Below are positions 61,401 through 64,000 of a stretch of DNA of 64,000 nt, in pieces. Source of the DNA: Lytechinus pictus (lineage: Eukaryota > Echinodermata > Echinoidea > Temnopleuroida > Toxopneustidae). Location of the stretch: positions 9,950,001-10,014,000 of the forward strand of contig NC_087257.1 in NCBI RefSeq assembly GCF_037042905.1, in the 5' to 3' direction. The notes under the pieces were generated by a model. It was not told the origin of the DNA, did no database searches, and saw only the letters and a list, made by a program, of their open reading frames with translations. Position 1 is the stretch's first letter. Every line of letters begins with the position of its first letter. The translations under genes were made by a program, and so were the position numbers.

Positions 61401-63884
61401 TCTTTTCTATTTTTCCCCATTTCCCCGTTTTTGTTTTGGTCAGCCGATGGGTGGAGCATGCGCCCCCCCGTGCCCCCCCCCCTCCCCCGTAGTTACGCCA
61501 CTGTATGTCCATATGGCAAATACCCCTCGAATATTATTATCTTTTTTACCCTATGATGGTTTAATGGTTTTATTAGAGATTACATTAAACAAAATTTGAC
61601 ATTCCATCTTAATCCCTTCCCAAAGACCCCAACATTGATGAATTGGAAGAAACGGGGGTTTCTCTTCAATGTTATGATATGGACATAAGTATTTCGTTTG
61701 GAAATGGTGAACTGACTCTTTATTTGCATTTTATGATTCAATAATATTGTTTTATTTGTTAAGCGGTATTTTAGGAAGAATTTTAACCAATAAAACAATT
61801 ATCTCTTGTGATTTTTTTTAAATTTCTTTCGTAAAAAGTGGGGGGGGGGGGGATGTTTGTACAGGCCACCCTAGTTCATTGTTCAATGCATCTGCAATTC
61901 TGCATGAATATCTGGAGGTGCCATAACTGCGAACAAAATGATCATACGATTCCTACACATGTAGGAATTAATATGTAATGCAAGCGGATTAGGTCCCAAC
62001 AAACTCAACGCTTTTAAAAGCTGTATATCTTATTCATATATTGAAATAAGGTTTGTTTTGAATAAGTCAGTTAAATCATGGACCTACTACGGTTAAATCA
62101 AGGAGATACGAACGTGTGGCCAACGTGTTAGACTCTGGCGCGAGCCGTTTCTATGGCGTTTTTTCAATATTTTGGCGGAGCAGTGGTGTAAATAAAAAAT
62201 ACGCAGCCGGCGTCGGGGGAGTAATATAATTATGAACGCCTTGCGCACCTATCAATGTCATGAAGGTCGATATATTATATGCGCTAGATACAAATACCCT
62301 ATCATTATTATTTATCTAAATATGTTGCCTACCTTTTTATCTTCCAGGTATGATGTCATTCCGAGTGTGCCATCGACTTGGTCTGTCCTACATGGCTGAA
62401 AAGGCTATCCACGCAACGATACAATCTATCGTGATCGTTTTAGTTGGTATCGGTGTACATGCAGCGTTCGTATGCAAAGATACACAAGGCCCAGAGAAAG
62501 CCGGAAAGGACCTGTATTCACTTCATAGTTGGATGGGTTTGGCAACCATCATCGTGTTCTTTGGTCAGGTATGGATTGTATTTTTTGTTTGTAAACTAGA
62601 GAGGTGTCAAAATCAATTATTGTTGGATTTTGTTGCCAAACCAGCTAAAGTGAAGCTATTGGAAGTCTTAATCCTAAATCTTCAACTGTGATTATAAAAG
62701 TCTTGTACATTTTACAGCAACACTTCAAGGGTTTTTCTTTGTACCTTTAGCAACATGGCCCTGGCACGCGTGGATGCTGGCCATTTTTTCCTGACCCAAA
62801 TCTTCATTTTGGAGCGAAAATACCTCCTTTTTTGCTTGTTAACAAACCAGCACCCCCCCCCCTTTAAAATCGTCCCAAGGCAACCCATTTGCACACTGGA
62901 AGCACCTTCGGACCTTCCTGGTCTTTGAGCAACATTGCGTCCTAAGTCCTTAGAGTAGAAAGGTAAAAAAAATGTATCTTTTTTAAAAGATGCTTCTAGC
63001 ATGCACGCCTAGAGTGGCAATGCCAAATTTACCAAGTAAAACCTGTAAATTTCATCAGGTTTAAATAATTTGGTTCCGTCCGAGAGAAGCTGTTTCGGAA
63101 CCGTGCAGTTTCTCAAAATTCACCCGAGGCAAGAAATCCATTTCCAATTGTTTCCTTGTGACCAGGAGAGTGTTTTAGGAACCTTTTGACTCCTGACAAG
63201 TAAGTTCTGGGATCTAACATCTTTCCTTGCTATCGACTGGGTGAGAAGCATAGGTGTCTGATTGCATGCGAAGTAGTCTTTTCATTCAGTGAAAATAGGG
63301 AGTCATCACAGCGCGACGCAGAACTGATTTAAGAAAATAGAAAATGCATTGTCAAATGCCCTTCATGACGAAGAGCAACCAAAAAGCCTGTCGAAAATTG
63401 GTGAATGAATACAGCAGTCACGTCCTGGACTCTGGACAAACAACATATTTGCAACTTTTCGTCAGCTCCGAAACCTAGGACGAAACCGCTGTTTTTTGGT
63501 GCACCAATTATCGATAAGGACCTCCCACCTGTCCCTTATCATTTTGATTTGTATTTCTAATTCATTTACTGTGTTTTGGAATCCTTTCTGCGTCTCGTGC
63601 GATAACTCCATGATATTTTTTCTCCGACTACATCATATCGTTCTCGCTGATATGTTTCCTGTCAGAGTATTTGTATCGTTTTACCTGCATAAGATTGTGT
63701 CCTTGTTATTTTTTTTTATTTTCCAGTGGATATACGGGATTGTAATGACAGTGGCCTTACGCAAGCTGGATCGCTCATGGCAAGATTTGCTGCTTCCAAA
63801 CCATGCTTTCTTTGGCCTTCTCATATTTGCCATGTCTGTAGGGTCTTGCTTAACAGGAGTCAACGAAATGGCAATATTCTTCGT
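55247..63884 (+). CDS. Cytochrome b561 family protein, gene 2 (3' partial)
   Basis: Exons 55247-55427, 62348-62568, 63727-63884; the last exon is expected right of the window. Phases 1, 0, 2 equal those of gene 1, supporting tandem duplication. The visible part encodes 186 residues and most of the fold. Four candidate heme histidines: His46 ('SFHYLLL'), His82 ('KAIHAT'), His120 ('LYSLHSWMGL', the most typical b561 phrase here) and His160 ('PNHAFFG'). The first histidine is followed by Tyr, not Pro as in gene 1. Start codon in CACCATGG context; no long N-terminal extension. Role as for gene 1: transmembrane electron transfer with two hemes. Paralogues differ widely in sequence, so the duplication is old. 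Confidence 0.92.
56047..57412. mobile_element. TTAA MITE (family D), copy 3, host of satellite element
   Basis: The right end 'ctccagggtgaactttcctt' with TTAA at 57413-57416; the left side 'ctgacaaaaagttacttgta' lacks the outermost bases. Interrupted by 56141-57077. Confidence 0.65.
56141..57077. mobile_element. Inverted-repeat element with DR1 satellite, copy 2
   Basis: Ends GTCTCACCTGCAT (56141) and ATGCAGGTGAGAC-like (ending 57077). After a (GGC)n run come about 165-185-bp monomers with 'gaacatcctg..gagtttca.gtcacatga' and AGGTCAAAGGTCA at 56548-56560, 56711-56723 and 56873-56885. Same architecture as 5315-6755, different monomer. Confidence 0.85.
57737..57867 (+). repeat. tRNA-derived SINE, copy 4, 5' part
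   Basis: Head 'attgtggcctagtggattag' and B-box-like 'ggttcgaattcc'; body up to 'ctcaagccaggtag'. It seems to resume at about 58294 with 'gaggtaaatagctaccg'. Confidence 0.75.
57869..58293. mobile_element. Foldback element of 'TAGACGAATTGG' words, inserted in a SINE
   Basis: The left half has repeated 'aattcgtctaat', 'catttggtctaccatc' words; the right half has their reverse complements ('tagacgaaatgg', 'ggaccaaatgg'). Outer ends 'gggtaaaggttttttccaat' and 'attggcaatttacc' mirror each other. No coding capacity. Confidence 0.82.
58870..59900. repeat. Repeat block with GCTCGCGCTTCGCGCTCGC, plus-strand form
   Basis: The 19-mer or variants at 59390-59408, 59570-59588 and 59758-59776, about every 180 bp, with AT-rich filler. 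This is the inverse orientation of the words in the hAT element 60303-61503. Element ends not fixed; 'aggcggatccagg' at 58877 may be the left end. Confidence 0.6.
60303..61503. mobile_element. Non-autonomous hAT element with GCGAAGC repeats
   Basis: Ends CAGTGGCGTA (60303) and TTACGCCACTG (61503) are inverted. A perfect 8-bp target duplication TATGTCCA lies at 60295-60302 and 61504-61511, diagnostic of hAT-type insertion. The interior has seven or more units 'atgcgagcgcgaagcgcgag' near 60370, 60467, 60566, 60683, 60794, 60915 and decayed 61030, 98-121 bp apart. No transposase frame. Confidence 0.9.
61512..62347. other. b561 gene 2 intron 1, right part
   Basis: Poly-G run at 61843-61853. A possible SINE tail near 62170-62315 ('gaacgccttgcgcacctatc', 'atatgcgctagataca') is weakly supported by similarity to 500-530. 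Otherwise nothing seen. Confidence 0.4.
62348..62568 (+). CDS. b561 gene 2 exon 2
   Basis: Acceptor 'atcttccag'; encodes 'MSFRVCHRL', His82, TM3, and 'DLYSLHSWMGL' with His120; ends 'GGTCAG' before 'gtatgg', phase 0. About 6.9 kb from exon 1. Confidence 0.93.
63308..63606. repeat. Dispersed hairpin repeat (family H), copy 5
   Basis: Left 'gcgcgacgcagaactgattt' and right 'aatcctttctgcgtctcgtg' are inverted; inner 'tgtcgaaaattggtgaatg' and 'caccaattatcgataagg'. It has the uninterrupted junction 'ctccgaaacctaggacgaaa' and ends about 120 bp before exon 3 of b561 gene 2. Confidence 0.72.
63727..63884 (+). CDS. b561 gene 2 exon 3
   Basis: Acceptor 'ttttccag'; begins 'WIYGIV', contains His160 in 'NHAFFG' and 'SCLTGVNE' (compare 'TCLTGVQ' in gene 1). 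Donor 'gtaagt' at 63885, phase 2. Confidence 0.92.
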
Positions 63885-64000
63885 GTAAGTTCTGTGCAAG
63901 TTAATAATTGATTGTGTGTTAGGGTGTGTGTGTGGGTGGTAGTCAGGGGCAAAAAAAGGGAATACGGGGGAAACAAATGTATTTAGAAGAGAGATTGGAG

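Overview
This window is animal nuclear DNA: multi-exon genes with GT-AG introns, no operons, and introns and intergenic DNA filled with small transposable elements. Gene content (a parathyroid-hormone-type class B GPCR and two cytochrome b561 genes) and repeat style (tRNA-derived SINEs, many TTAA-flanked hairpin MITEs, AGGTCAAAGGTCA satellites inside inverted-repeat elements) fit a marine invertebrate deuterostome. I would guess a sea urchin or another echinoderm; this is inference, not a species call.

Layout. (1) Positions 1-4319 are intron or upstream DNA with SINEs and hairpin elements. (2) Positions 4320-30193, plus strand, hold seven coding exons covering TM2 to the stop codon of a PTH-receptor-like class B GPCR. 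The exons for the hormone-binding ectodomain and TM1 lie outside the window or were not found. Its introns carry a 154-bp satellite inside an inverted-repeat element, a LINE reverse-transcriptase fossil, a complete very young LTR retrotransposon (16984-20024, the two LTRs identical by eye) and many MITEs. (3) Positions 30194-39870 are intergenic, with a 7SL-like SINE and several hairpin elements. (4) Positions 40012-45447, plus strand, are a complete four-exon cytochrome b561 gene (229 aa). (5) Positions 45655-50090 are a large foldback structure built from about 165-bp units with ATGGCGGC motifs. (6) Positions 50100-55246 are intergenic, with MITEs nested in MITEs. (7) Positions 55247-63884, plus strand, are a second cytochrome b561 gene with the same intron phases; its last exon is beyond the right edge. 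Its first intron holds another inverted-repeat satellite element, a SINE broken by a foldback element, and a non-autonomous hAT element with a perfect 8-bp target duplication.

Functionally, the receptor should couple a peptide hormone to G proteins at the plasma membrane. The two b561 paralogues should move electrons across a membrane, probably from ascorbate, through two hemes held by four histidines. Nothing suggests the receptor and the b561 genes act in one pathway. I found no credible new enzymatic system. The most unusual content is the repeat biology and a small antisense reading frame whose ATG overlaps the start codon of the first b561 gene.
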